From the NCBI GenBank assembly GCA_960531495.1, contig OY482854.1:30191729-30255728 (forward strand): DNA of 64,000 nt, given 5' to 3'. Below the pieces are notes generated by a model. It worked only from the letters and a program-made list of their open reading frames with translations. It made no database searches and was not told the DNA's origin. The number at the start of each line of letters is the position of its first letter. Within the stretch, counting starts at the first letter, position 1. Source of the DNA: Zeus faber. Its lineage: Eukaryota > Chordata > Actinopteri > Zeiformes > Zeidae. Shown piece after piece: positions 13,960-51,589 of the stretch. The translations under genes and the position numbers were made by a program.

Positions 13960-14690
13960 ATTACGAATACTATTATTAAATAAAAAAAATCTGTGTTGAC
14001 TACATTGACAACTGATTTTTAATTAATTACATTTTTTTTTAATCTAATTTTTGTCAAATAAAATAGTTTTTTAATTTGGATTAAAAAAATGAAATGGAGC
14101 AGGAAGTGAACACTTATTTTCTGCAATCATCCTAATTAAATTCCACTAAAAACTGCAATTACGTTCATTTTAATAACATGCTAAATAGTGTGCACGTGCT
14201 TTGTTACTCATACTGTTTTATTTAGTTCAGCTTTATTTAACCAGCGTCGCCGCATTGGGTTGGATTGGATTGTGTCTAAACATCAAAATACCCACGACAG
14301 CAGCATCTGGAAACAGGTCGCTTCTGTGTTTAACACGTGGAAGGCAGAGCCCGCCGACCGTAATCTGCAGCTCTTCCTGGAATCCACTTGGAGAACGATG
14401 CAAATCAACGTGCGCTTGGTGTTTTCCCTCACGGTTTATACAAAGAATACCTTCAATCACAAACACTGGAGCAGACTCATTGAGCCCTGCAGGGGATTTT
14501 TACATGACACCCCGGGCTTTGTATGAATTAATAGTGAACCTCAGTTATAATTTTTTTTTAGAAATGAAAAATGTCGCTGTTAATTAGTTATGGCTGGTTA
14601 ATAACTGGCCACCTACTGAGAGTTGAATGGTGTTTAATGTGTTTTACAGCGTGTGTCTGAGTGTGTCTCCCCTTGTGCTCCCCTGTCCTC
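13960..14690. other. non-repetitive stretch, candidate conserved non-coding element
   Basis: From about 14250 to 14620 the sequence is complex, not repeat-like, and has homeodomain-type TTAATTAG and TTAATA words (about 14525-14600). The overlapping frames in two phases show no known domain. Conservation is a guess. Confidence 0.3.
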
Positions 14691-14701
14691 CACAGAAGTT
14701 A

Positions 14702-15212
14702 AGCCATTATCCATGATCCACTATCCATATCCACGATCCATTATTCATTAAGCCCTTATCCATTATCCGTCATCGATTAAGTCATTATCCATCGTTGATT
14801 AAGCCATTTTCCATTATCGATTAAGCCATTACCCGTGATCCATTATTCATTATCCATGATCCATTAAGCCTTTATCCATTAGCCATTATTTATTATCCAT
14901 TATCCATTATCCATGATCTATGATCCATTATCCATTATTCATTATTCATTATTCATTATCCATTAAGCCATGATCCATGATCCATGATCCATTATTCATT
15001 ATCCATTAAGCCATTATCCATAATCATTATCCTTGATCTTTTATCCATTATCCATTAAACCATTATTCATTATCCATCAAGCCATTATTCATTATCCCTT
15101 ATCGATTAAGCCATTATCCATTATCCATGATCATTTATCCATTATCCATCAAGCCATTATTCATTATCCATTATCCATTATCCATTAAGCCATTATTCAT
15201 TATCCATCCTTT
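14702..15212. repeat. minisatellite of ATTATCC / ATTAAGCC units
   Basis: A 510-base array of CCATTATCCATTAAGCC-like units with ATCCATGATCC variants. Confidence 0.95.
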
Positions 15213-15432
15213 ACATCTGTTTGTGGTGTTGTAAAACTGACTTTCAGCCCTATTTTACTAATCACCCGAGACCAATCACCTGATAGCAGCTCACTTTCTT
15301 TGTTTTTTTTGTAGTTTGTGACTTTTGGCCGTTTTATTGAATTTATTTAACCGAAAAGCACCATCACCGTGTTGTGTAAACATATCTGACACGGATAATC
15401 TCTGGTTGTGAGCTACATGTGTGAAAGGGAAA

Positions 15433-15487
15433 CTCCAGACAATGTCCGGATAATCAGGTCTGGACATTATTCGGACATTATCTGGAG
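15433..15487. repeat. imperfect palindrome (22-bp stem)
   Basis: Arms 15433-15454 and 15466-15487 are inverted repeats with two mismatches around an 11-base loop. The surrounding GTGTGAAAG and TTTGAAAGC suggest a small palindromic MITE. Confidence 0.7.
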
Positions 15488-15575
15488 TGCATGTTTGAAA
15501 GCAGCTTAAAACATGACTAAGTCTGACCACAGACAGAAAGGTCATTAAAAGGTCGAACACTCTGATCGTTTAGAG

Positions 15576-16253
15576 CAGTGTTGCCCAATACGTCGATCGC
15601 GATCGACCGGTAGATCTAAATAATGTTGGTTTTTTTTTAACCGATCCGACCGACATGTTGAATGAGCTCAATTTAGAGCTGCGAGGAAAAGACTAAAGCG
15701 TGGTCGACATGATCAGTTCAGTTCATGCTTTCAAACGAAAAATGCAACTTCTGCCCTCAAAGCTGCGGCGCCATGATTTGGGGAACTTTCTAAACCCGGC
15801 ATCAGAGCTGGAGACCCCAGGGAAGGCGTGTGCGCAAACTGTCCGTCAGACTTTGACAAACACTTTCAAGCCAGTCGCTACATTTATGTGCTTCCCATTT
15901 AGGGAAGATGTTGAGGCTGATTCACTGGCATCAAAAGTTGCATCCCTCTTTCACCTGAACTGCTCTGCAGTGGAGGATGAGAGTCAGCCTTTTCCCACAT
16001 GAAGATTATTAAGTGCAAGTACTGTTCCACCGTGACGGATGATCATTTGGAAGCCTGCCTGAGGCTGGCTACCAGCAGCTACTGTCCGGACTATGCAACC
16101 CTGACGACTCCATTCGGTGCAAGTCATCAGCGTAAGGTAGTGACCATAAATGTATTTAATTGTATTGTGCTGTAATGGTTCATGCAGTGATGCAAGGTAA
16201 GCCAACACATATTGTATATATAAAGTGCACTCTGTTTTATCATAATAAAACCA

Positions 16254-16295
<42 letters not shown>

Positions 16296-16378
16296 TAGCG
16301 TTTTTTAATGCAGGTAGAACATTTTGACCTGGTCATTTTAAAAGTACCTTGCGAGCCGAAAAAGTGTGGGCACCCCTG
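15576..16378 (+). mobile_element. hAT-family DNA transposon derivative with perfect 8-bp target duplication
   Basis: Termini CAGTGTTGCCCA and TGGGCACCCCTG are hAT-type inverted repeats. They are flanked by identical GTTTAGAG at 15568-15575 and 16379-16386. The interior keeps transposase scraps: LNELNLELRGKD followed by a stop, then VDMISSVHAFKRKMQLLPSK, then CFPFREDVEADSLASKVASL, and in a second frame HMKIIKCKYCSTVTDDHLEA (the C-terminal hAT region). The element is internally deleted and frame-shifted, so it cannot make transposase. A (TAAA)n tract lies at 16253-16292. The intact duplication suggests insertion was not ancient. Confidence 0.88.
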
Positions 16379-16386
16379 GTTTAGAG

Positions 16387-19300
16387 TCATAAAGATCTTT
16401 ATTAAGGTAATAGTTTAACTCTGTCTTCTCCGGTGATGTGATATTTTTCTTGTTTCATCATTGTCATATAATAAAGGTTTCGGAGTTACCATCATCATCA
16501 TCATCTTCAACCAGATTTGTGCCCGTAATGTTCTTCTACCTGCGATGTACACGTTTTGTTTTTTTTCTAAAACCATTGACAAAGACGTTAAAAGTAAATT
16601 AAAGGGAGATTCCACCTGGGGTCCATCCTCCTTTCAACCAGCTTTCTACAACTAGAGTGCCCGATAATTACCTTAATATACGTATGTAATAACCGTTGTT
16701 GTAAAGCCAACTTCAAAGCAAAGGAATGAAGTGGTCCACGAGATCAAGAGATAGAATACAATAGACATGGATCATAAAAGTAAAAATAAATGCAATTATG
16801 AGGAAAAAAATCCTCATACTGATATTGAGAGTAGATGCACAGGCATAAACGCAGAGCAGTATTTTAATTTTGAGGATCTAATGAGGTGGTTGGGCAACGG
16901 TTGCTGCAGTCCTTGTTGGAACGCTGTCATTCAGTCCTGAAGGGTGTGTACTGGGATGATGCGTCCAGTGCTTGGAGTGACTGGTACTGACCGTTACACA
17001 GCACCGGTTCTTTGTTCTGCCCTCTAGTGGACAAATCACGTGGACATATGATAAAAATATATCATGAGCGCACTATTTTATTTTATTATCATAAGGGACA
17101 AGTTCAGAGCTCTGCCTCAGTTGGGGGTTGCCGTGACGGCACTTACCGTGTACAGATGTGGGCGGGGGATCTCTTTAGATCGTGGGCGTCCGTCGTTTGC
17201 GCTTTTCATTTCGCACCTTTTTGGTGGAGACTGGCCTCGTAGTCCTTTACCGTCGTATAGTTATTGAGCTCGGCTCCTAACGTTGCGGATCCCCCACAAA
17301 TGTTGGAACAAAGAAGTCTGAAAAGGATGCTCCTGGTTGAAGCTGCCCTGTGATTTTTCCCCAAAGATAATCGTGTCCAAATTTAGGGAATAGGTTCCAA
17401 GATGGTTCATCAGAACTCGATGCCTATTTCCGTTGCTCAGGGTACAAGTGTTGCGCTGCTTGTATCAGATCCTAAGTCTTTGAATTTACTGTATTAATAG
17501 TAATACGTCTTTGTACTTCCAATGGCAGCCCTGTTGTAAATTCCAGCTTTGCGAAGCGCACAACACGTCGTTGTGGCAGTTTCACCACACACGCCACCCA
17601 AGTGCTGTTTTCAGGGCCCTCCAGCACAGAGAAACAAGACGGGGGTTGTAAACACCAGTTTATTGTAGAAAGTGGGCGGTGGATTAGCCAGGAGCAGATA
17701 GAACATGTCATGACAGGGCTCCTCTATCCTGAGTGAGTGTGGGGATGGGGGTTTTACCTGTTGCTCGTTAGACCAACCAACCAGCAACAGGGGTGCAGCC
17801 ACCCTGACCCAGGTCCCTAATTACCTAGATCCAGGTCAGGTGTGGCTGCTCAACCAACCCATCCCCACGCTACAGTCGTTTTCTTGTCAAAACTGGACCG
17901 CCCATGCACTGATCCAATCCTGTGCTCAATCTCTGAGGGTGTACTTATATGGCTTCCTGTATCCCTGCATTCCTTGACTGTAGTGTACTTTATGTATTTA
18001 CATGTTCTTTACTTTCTCTTTGGGTCTCGTACAGCGGTTAGAAAAAGCCATCTAGGAATGGGTGTTAAGCCATATCTGTCCCTATGCAAATATCCCATTA
18101 ATAAGTGAATAGATAAACCCATTTTTGAGGCTGTTCTCCTGAACACATTAAATAATTCAGCAGTTTTTTCTGACGGCTGCACCTGCCTTTCAGTCGCTGG
18201 TTATTGGCTCACGCTGCTTTGGAAACTCTTGTATCAAAGATGTAATTGTCAGTCGTCATCGACTTCCCACGCAATATGTAAAGTGGATCACCATTATGGA
18301 TAAAAGCTGTTAGGAGGGAGGGCCACGCCCACATTTTCCCTTTGGAGGAAATAATGAGGGGGAAAGCAGGAAGTGGATTTGGCTGAGGAGCCATTTTCAG
18401 TTACGCCTTAATCTGTTAAATGGATTAATTGCTGCTCCGCAAGATGTGAAAGAGCTTTTTCAAATGATACAACATGACATCCTTCATGTTCTTATCTGGC
18501 TTCTGTCTCGTCATTCCTTTTTAATTATCTGTGCTCATTTCCACTTTTGATATTTATTGCCTTTTACGAGCAGACCATAATATTGGATCAGAACGTAATC
18601 GGAACATAAGGACATAAGAATCCATTGTTCTCCATTGACTTTTGCAGTGGAAACATTTCGTCTGACTCTTTTTTTTTTTTATCAGCGCACACAATATTTT
18701 TTGCTAAAAATGAATGAACCTGAACTGTTTTTCAGTGTGTTTCAGTTTAATTTGATAAAGTTTATTTCACAGAGAGAAATGCATTTGCATCATCTCAAAG
18801 AAAAACAATGGACACAGCAAACATGCCATCCAGAATGAATGGGGATACGGCATGTTAAGTCTATATATACAGTAAATACAAAACTGATTTTAAAAACATG
18901 CAAAATACTGGAAATATTAATCTGTCTATATAAATACATGCATACATCTAAGTATACACTGTATATATTCACACATCTCTGAATTTCACTTGATAAAGTA
19001 TCCCTTACACATATGTATGTTTGGGCTTTTTTCTGACTCATAATCAGCAAAAAATAAATTCAGATAAAGTGTAAGATAATATTAAAAGGGAGGTTATGGG
19101 AGAATAACAAATCGGTGCCGTTAAATAAGTATTGATGAGAAGTGATGTGGACGGTGATGTGCACCGCGGCGGCTCCACGCTCCTGTCACAGCGTTTTGTG
19201 ATGGTACTGTATAATTGTATCCGTGTGACTAACGAGATGAAAGGAATCCCAATCGGCCCACCCCCACCCCACCCGCACCCCGCCCCACCCCCCAGCCCCA

Positions 19301-19500
19301 GAATCATCCGCCCACAGGGTCACTCCGCCCGACGCCCGGGGCATGTGAGCGGGGACTCCCAGCACTTTGCATCTTATTTGGTTTAAATATTTCCCACAAA
19401 CCAGACGTCCCCGACATGGACCTGTCGTCACCGACTCCGCCCTCGTGTTTTCTACCTGAATGTTGTTGTAAAATCCCTCATCCAGCGTCTTTAAGGACAC
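16387..19500. other. intergenic sequence upstream of the gpm6a polypyrimidine tract
   Basis: Contains a CTCF-like motif (17017-17030) and a complex region near 18420-18620 with TTAATTATC words that could be regulatory. A block near 17500-17880 may be a repeat I cannot name. No splice-framed coding similarity was recognised, so SPATA4 and WDR17, which lie between ASB5 and GPM6A in human, are not visible. Confidence 0.45.
17017..17030 (-). promoter_or_regulatory. CTCF-like motif
   Basis: CTGCCCTCTAGTGG is a good minus-strand match to the CTCF core. Confidence 0.4.
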
Positions 19501-19504
19501 ATTC

Positions 19505-20862
19505 ATTCACCCTCCTCCCCCTCTCTCCCCCCTCTCTCTCTCTCCCTCTACCCTCCTCTCTCTCTCTCCTTCTCTTTCTCTGCCCACAAACCCTTCCTTT
19601 CTCTTTCTCCCCCCCTCCCCCCCCCCCTCTCCCCTCCCTCTCTCTCCCCCCCCTCTCTATCAACCCCCTCTCTCTCCCTCTACTCTCTAGCTCTCTTTCT
19701 CTCTCTACCCTCCTCTCTCTCTCTTTCCTTCTCTTTCTCTGCCCACAAACCCTTCCTCTCTCTTTCTCTCCCCCCTCCCTTGCCCCGCTCTCTCCCCGCT
19801 CTCTCACCCCCCCCTTTCTATCTCCCCCCTCTCCCTCCTCTCTCTCTCTCTCTCTCTCGCTCTCTCTCGCTCTCTCTCCCCCCCTCACCTTCTCTTTCTC
19901 TCTCTCCCTCTACCCTCCTCTCTCTCTACTCCCTCTTTCTCTGCCCACAAACCCTTCCTCTCTCTTTCTCTCCCCCCTCCCTTGCCCCCTCTCTCTCCTC
20001 ACCCCTCTCTCTCCCCGCTCTCTCCCCCCTCCCCCCCTTTCTATCTCCCCCCTCCCTCACCTTCTCTTTCTCTCTCTCCCTCTACCCCCTCTTTCTCTGC
20101 CCCCAAACCTCTCCTCTCTCTTTCTCTCCCCCCTCCCTCTCTCTCTCCCTCTACCCCTCTCTGTCTCTACCACTCTCTCGCTCTCTCCCTCCTCTCTCTC
20201 TCTCCCTCTACCCCCGCTCTCCCTCTCTTTCTTTCTCTCTCTCTCTCTGTCTCTCCTTTTCCCTTTCTCTCCCTTACCCCCCCTCTCCCTCTGCCCCATT
20301 TATCTCACTCTCTCTCCCCCTCCCCAGGCCCTCCCCTTCTCTTCCTCCCCTCTCCCCCCTCTCTTTCCCCTCTCTCCCTCCACCCCTCCCGCTCTCTCTT
20401 TCTCTCCCTCCACCCCTCCCTCACCCCTCTCTCTCCCCGCTCCCTCCCCCCTCCCCCCCTTTCTATCTCCCCCCTCCCTCACCTTCTTCTCTTTCTCTCT
20501 CTCCCTCTACCCCCTCTTTCTCTGCCCCCAAACCTCTCCTCTCTCTTTCTCTCCCCCCTCCCTCTCTCTCTCCCTCTACCCCTCTCTGTCTCTACCACTC
20601 TCTCGCTCTCTCCCTCCTCCTCTCTCTCTCTCCCTCTACCCCCGCTCTCCCTCTCTTTCTTTCTCTCTCTCTCTGTCTCTCCTTTTCCCTTTCTCTCCCT
20701 TACCCCCCCTCTCCCTCTGCCCCATTTATCTCACTCTCTCTCCCCCTCCCCAGGCCCTCCCCTTCTCTTTCTCCCCTCTCCCCCCTCTCTTTCCCCTCTC
20801 TCCCTCCACCCCTCCCGCTCTCTCTTTCTCTCCCTCCACCCCTCCCTCTCTCCCTCTCTCTC

Positions 20863-20896
<34 letters not shown>

Positions 20897-20925
20897 CCTC
20901 CAACCCCCCCCCCCCCTCCCTCCAG
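19505..20925. repeat. 1.4-kb polypyrimidine/polypurine tract with 426-bp tandem duplication
   Basis: The + strand is almost pure C/T with sparse anchors such as CTGCCCACAAACCC (near 19740 and 19940) and CTGCCCCATTTATCTCAC (20291 and 20717). The two latter anchors are 426 bases apart, and sequence around them (about 20026-20445 and 20450-20870) is nearly identical, so one block was tandemly duplicated. Three frames of 333-504 Ser/Leu/Pro codons, and Arg/Glu frames opposite, are compositional artefacts. Confidence 0.95.
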
Positions 20926-20929
20926 TCTA

Positions 20930-21246
20930 GGAGCTTTCTCGTCACAGCGTCTAGAGATGGAAAGCACGGCGGAGGCTCAGTGATCCGCTCAGCGCCCGGC
21001 GGTTTGACACCAATCGCAGCCGACAGGCAGCCCGAGCACAGGTCCGCAGACCCCTCCAGATCCACAGACCCCTCCAGATCCACAGACCCCTCCAGAGCGG
21101 GAAAGGAGACCAGAGCAGAGGGAGCTGGGAAGAGGCACAAAGGAGAGCTTTGTGGACTACATCCATCAGTCAGTCGCCAGAAGAAAAGCCCTTTCCCTTC
21201 TCTCTCTCTTCTGAACACTGACACAACAGCTGCGTGAACCAGCACC
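20930..21246 (+). promoter_or_regulatory. gpm6a: gpm6a proximal promoter / 5' UTR region
   Basis: The GC-balanced 317 bases before the start codon hold CACCAATCGC (a CCAAT box, near 21010), a three-fold repeat of CAGACCCCTCCAGATCCA (21044-21094) and a pyrimidine run (21190-21215). The transcription start is not visible; placement rests on adjacency to exon 1. Confidence 0.5.
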
Positions 21247-48252
<27,006 letters not shown>

Positions 48253-48283
48253 AGCTCCACGGCCCCGCCCTGACGCCCCCCCC

Positions 48284-48543
48284 CCCCCCGCGCCTCCCGC
48301 GCTCTCTCTCCCCCTCTTTCTCTCTCTCTCCCCCTCCCTCCCTCCCTCCCTCCCTCCCTCTCTCCGTGGCGGAGGGGTGGACGGTGCCCGCTGGTGTCAC
48401 TGGTGCGTCATATGACACGGTGGAACCTTCAGAGGCCACAAACAGCATTTCAGATTAAAAAGAAAAAAAACACAAAAAAAGGCCCTATACCTCTCTCATG
48501 GACGTTGTTATGATGATGATGATGATGATTATAATTATTATTA

Positions 48544-48595
<52 letters not shown>

Positions 48596-48615
48596 GATTA
48601 TTATTATTATTACAC
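48284..48615. repeat. poly-C/(CCCT)n and (TTA)n repeats in the gpm6a 3' UTR
   Basis: Poly-C at 48278-48290, (CCCT)n at 48330-48360 and (TTA)n at 48538-48615. Confidence 0.92.
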
Positions 48616-49783
48616 TATGGCAGTTAATGTTTTTTATTGAATACCAGTTGTTTAGTGCAGATAGTGGTTTTAAAATAGGTAGATTCTTGAGTAGCAGTAG
48701 TATTATTCTCTGCTTACGTTTTTGATTTACTTTGAGAGAAAAAATAATGCAAATATTTTGTTTTGCTTCTTTCTTTCTTTTTCTTTTTTTGATTCAACGT
48801 GTTTTTTTCATGTTATTTATCTTTTCCGTGTTGTTGTTTTTTTTGTTAATTTTTTTCTTTTGAGGAGGTCATTCGGGGCTGTTAACGGTTTCAAGCACAT
48901 TTCTCATGCGGGTGTCTGCGGAGGTGTTTTTAAAGGACCAAACCATTTAAAATGTCCTGGAAGCTTTGGCACGTAGTCGTTCCCGGGGAATCCCTTCGAA
49001 ACGTTACCTCAACGCTCTTTTTCTAACTCGTGCTTATACAGTAGCAAGTAAATAAACCAAATTTATTAGAGGGAAGACTAATATGATTTTCTAGCGGTGC
49101 CAAGCCTGCGGAGCGGGAGACGGTGACTCGTGAGCTCGTGAAACAAGAGTAGTCCATGCAGCTAAAACTGTGAATTATTTCGCGATTTGTAGGAAGGGAA
49201 AGGTCGATTGGGTTCATATGTATTTTGGGATGTGAATGATTCCATGATCGTTTAATTACGAACCGCAAAAAGCACATGCAAACACGATTTCATAGCCCCC
49301 CCTGTTTTCTTTTTTCTTCTGTGTTTTTTTTTTTAATTTATTCTAAGTGTAACTTTATAAATACTGGTATGAATCAAGTCATTTTGCAGAACCCCTGCAC
49401 TGTAAATATTAAAATAGAAAAAGGATACCTATATGTCAAGCACTTAAATTTCAGGACAATTCATACAAGAATAAGAAAATAAAAGAAAAGAAAAAAGATA
49501 ACCGTCATCGCTCAGTCCGATCTCTGTCCGTCAGTGTAGAAACAAAAAAAAAACGATGATTTAAAAAATGAAGTAAATTAACCTAAAAGCTGACAGTATG
49601 TGGTTGGTGTAGTGGCACATGGTGGAACTATCAGTGAGAACAGTGTGTCACGGTGGTCGTGTTGATGGCAGTAACAGTCCAGTTGTCTTGCAAACACATC
49701 CTGATGCTGCGGGAAACGGGCGTGGCGTGGTCCTAGGCCGTTTCCTCACAAAGCTCGTTTCATGCACTTATTTGGCCGTTGCT

Positions 49784-49965
49784 CAGAGGTGGGAAAGTCC
49801 GGGTTCGGAAAGTTGAACTCGGGTTCGGAAAGTTGAACTCCACCCGGAGTCATTTTGGGTCAACCAGCCTCGTCCCAGAGTCAACTGGGGAAGGAGTGGT
49901 ACCGGCCGGGGGGAAAACATGGAAACAGGACTTTGACTTTCTGGACATGGAGCCTTCCACCTCTC
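49784..49965 (+). mobile_element. small MITE, family B (hAT-like), copy 2, inside the gpm6a 3' UTR
   Basis: The left end CAGAGGTGGGAAAGTCC and the right end GGAGCCTTCCACCTCT are inverted repeats about 30 bases long with copy 1 at 36312. The left end carries a duplicated CGGGTTCGGAAAGTTGAACT unit. A CT microsatellite follows the right end. Confidence 0.75.
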
Positions 49966-50532
49966 TCTCTCTCTCTCCCCCTCTCTCTCTCTCTCTCTCT
50001 CTCACTCTCTCTCACGATCTCGATGTAAGCGCATTGGTGTTGAAATCCGAGTTGGATGACTGTACAGTGAACGACCGTGAACCTAGATGTTTTTCGTGGC
50101 ATGGACATGCATTACTACGTATCGTAAACCCCCATTTTTTTTTCGACTGCAGAGTCGTTTTGATTTCCTTGGAACACTTTGGGACTTGTCTTGCTGGGTC
50201 GACCCTCTGTTTATATGTCCAGTTTTACCCCACGCTGCCCCCGCATCCTGCTACTGATATTAGAGACCGTAGTCTTTGAGTTGTGTCTGTATAGTTTGTG
50301 ATGAGCTCTCAACCATGTCTTAAAAAAAAAAGTTAAAAAAAAACGACTTATTGTAACCGACGTTGCTTATGGAGTGATCGTCTGATGCTTTCAGCTTCCT
50401 CCTTCCTCCTGTTTCATATTTTGTACTTTCACTAAGAATGCTTTAGCTGCAGCTTTAAATCTGTTTTGTACATCCGTGTGCCAACAGCTTGAAGTGGCTT
50501 ATTTGACCTGTATGATCAAATTTGCTTGCATT

Positions 50533-50563
50533 AATAAAATTCACTTGTGTACTTGTTAATAAA
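50533..50563 (+). terminator. gpm6a: gpm6a polyadenylation signals
   Basis: Two AATAAA hexamers (50533 and 50558) followed by TGTGTC, the first convincing pair after the stop. Confidence 0.65.
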
Positions 50564-50587
50564 TACTCAATGTGTCACGTCTGCATT

Positions 50588-50589
50588 TT

Positions 50590-50625
<36 letters not shown>
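50588..50625. repeat. (GAT)n microsatellite
   Basis: About 12 units. Confidence 0.92.
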
Positions 50626-50626
<1 letters not shown>

Positions 50627-50699
50627 CATATTATCGTTATTATTGTTTGTATTATTATCGTTATTATGGTTATTATAATTGTTATTATGGATATATAAA

Positions 50700-51498
50700 C
50701 ACTCACCGGCCACTTTATTAGGTACATCTGTTCAATTGCTTGTTAACACAAATTGCTTATCAGCCAATCACATGGCAGCAACTCATTGCATTTAGGCTTG
50801 TAGACATGATGAGGATGACTTGCTGAAGCTCAAACCGAGCATCAGAACGGGGAAGAAAAGGGATTTAAGTGACTTTGAACGTGGCATGGTTGTTGGTGCC
50901 AGGCGGGCTGGTCTGAGTATTTCGGAAACTGCTGACCTACTGGGATTTTCACGCACAACCATCTCTAGGGTTTACAGAGAATGGTCCGAAAATGAAAAAA
51001 TATCCAGTGAGTAGTGAAATATCCAGTTTTCTTGCACACTTGGGCCCCCTTAGAACCAACTGAGCATGGTTTAAAGGCCACAGCTTACCTGAGTATTGTT
51101 GCTGAGCATGTCCATCCCTTTATGAGCCCAGTGCAGCCATCTTGTGATGGCTACTTCCAGCAGGAGAACGCATCACGTCACAAAGCTCAAATCATCTCAA
51201 ACTGGTTTCTTGAACATGACAATGAGTTGACTGTTCTCCAATGGCCTCCACAGTCACCACATCTCAATCCAATAGCGCACCTTTGGGATGTGTTGGAACG
51301 GGAGATTGGCATCATGGATGTGCAGCCCACAAATCTGCAGCAACTGCGTGATGCAGTCATGTTGATATGGAGCAAAATCTCTGAGGAATGTTTCCAACAC
51401 CTTGTTGAATCTATGCATCAAGAATGAAAGCAGTTCTGAAGGCAAAAGGGGTCCAACCCGGTACTAGCAAGGTGTACCTAATAAAGGGCCGGTGAGTA
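50700..51498 (+). mobile_element. Tc1-like DNA transposon, internally deleted, both ends present
   Basis: The ends CACTCACCGGCCACTTTATT and the inverted CTAATAAAGGGCCGGTGAGT define the well-known fish Tc1 family. The first frame (50820-51014) keeps the helix-turn-helix (GLSISETADLLGFSRTTISR). The second (51014-51427) keeps the C-terminal catalytic half. About 450 or more bases between them, including the first catalytic Asp, are deleted near 51010. In the remaining half QQDNA has become QQENA and NPIEHLW has become NPIAHLW, so two further acidic residues are lost. Inactive. Confidence 0.9.
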
Positions 51499-51589
51499 TA
51501 TATATATGTATATACTGTATACACCTACCGATATTATTTGGGAAAGATTCTCTGAATTTTGAAATGTAAAACTATTTGAAACAGAAGAA

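Larger units (their letters stand above)
48253..50575 (+). other. gpm6a: gpm6a 3' UTR
   Basis: About 2.3 kb from the stop to two AATAAA signals (50533-50538 and 50558-50563). It contains a C/CT-rich run (48284-48365), a (TTA)n array (48538-48615), AT-rich sequence, a small MITE (49784-49965) and the complex stretch ACTGTACAGTGAACGACCGT (from 50059). A long 3' UTR is usual for GPM6A. Confidence 0.7.

Noticed and set aside
14188-14587. Two overlapping frames of 112 and 128 codons
   Set aside because: Different phases of the same complex stretch, no recognised domain, no acceptor/donor arrangement; listed as a possible non-coding element instead.
19416-21237. Three overlapping frames of 333-504 codons rich in Ser, Leu and Pro, plus Arg/Glu frames on the other strand
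   Set aside because: All derive from a CT-rich simple-sequence tract without stops; no domain, no splice frame, and all three phases are open.
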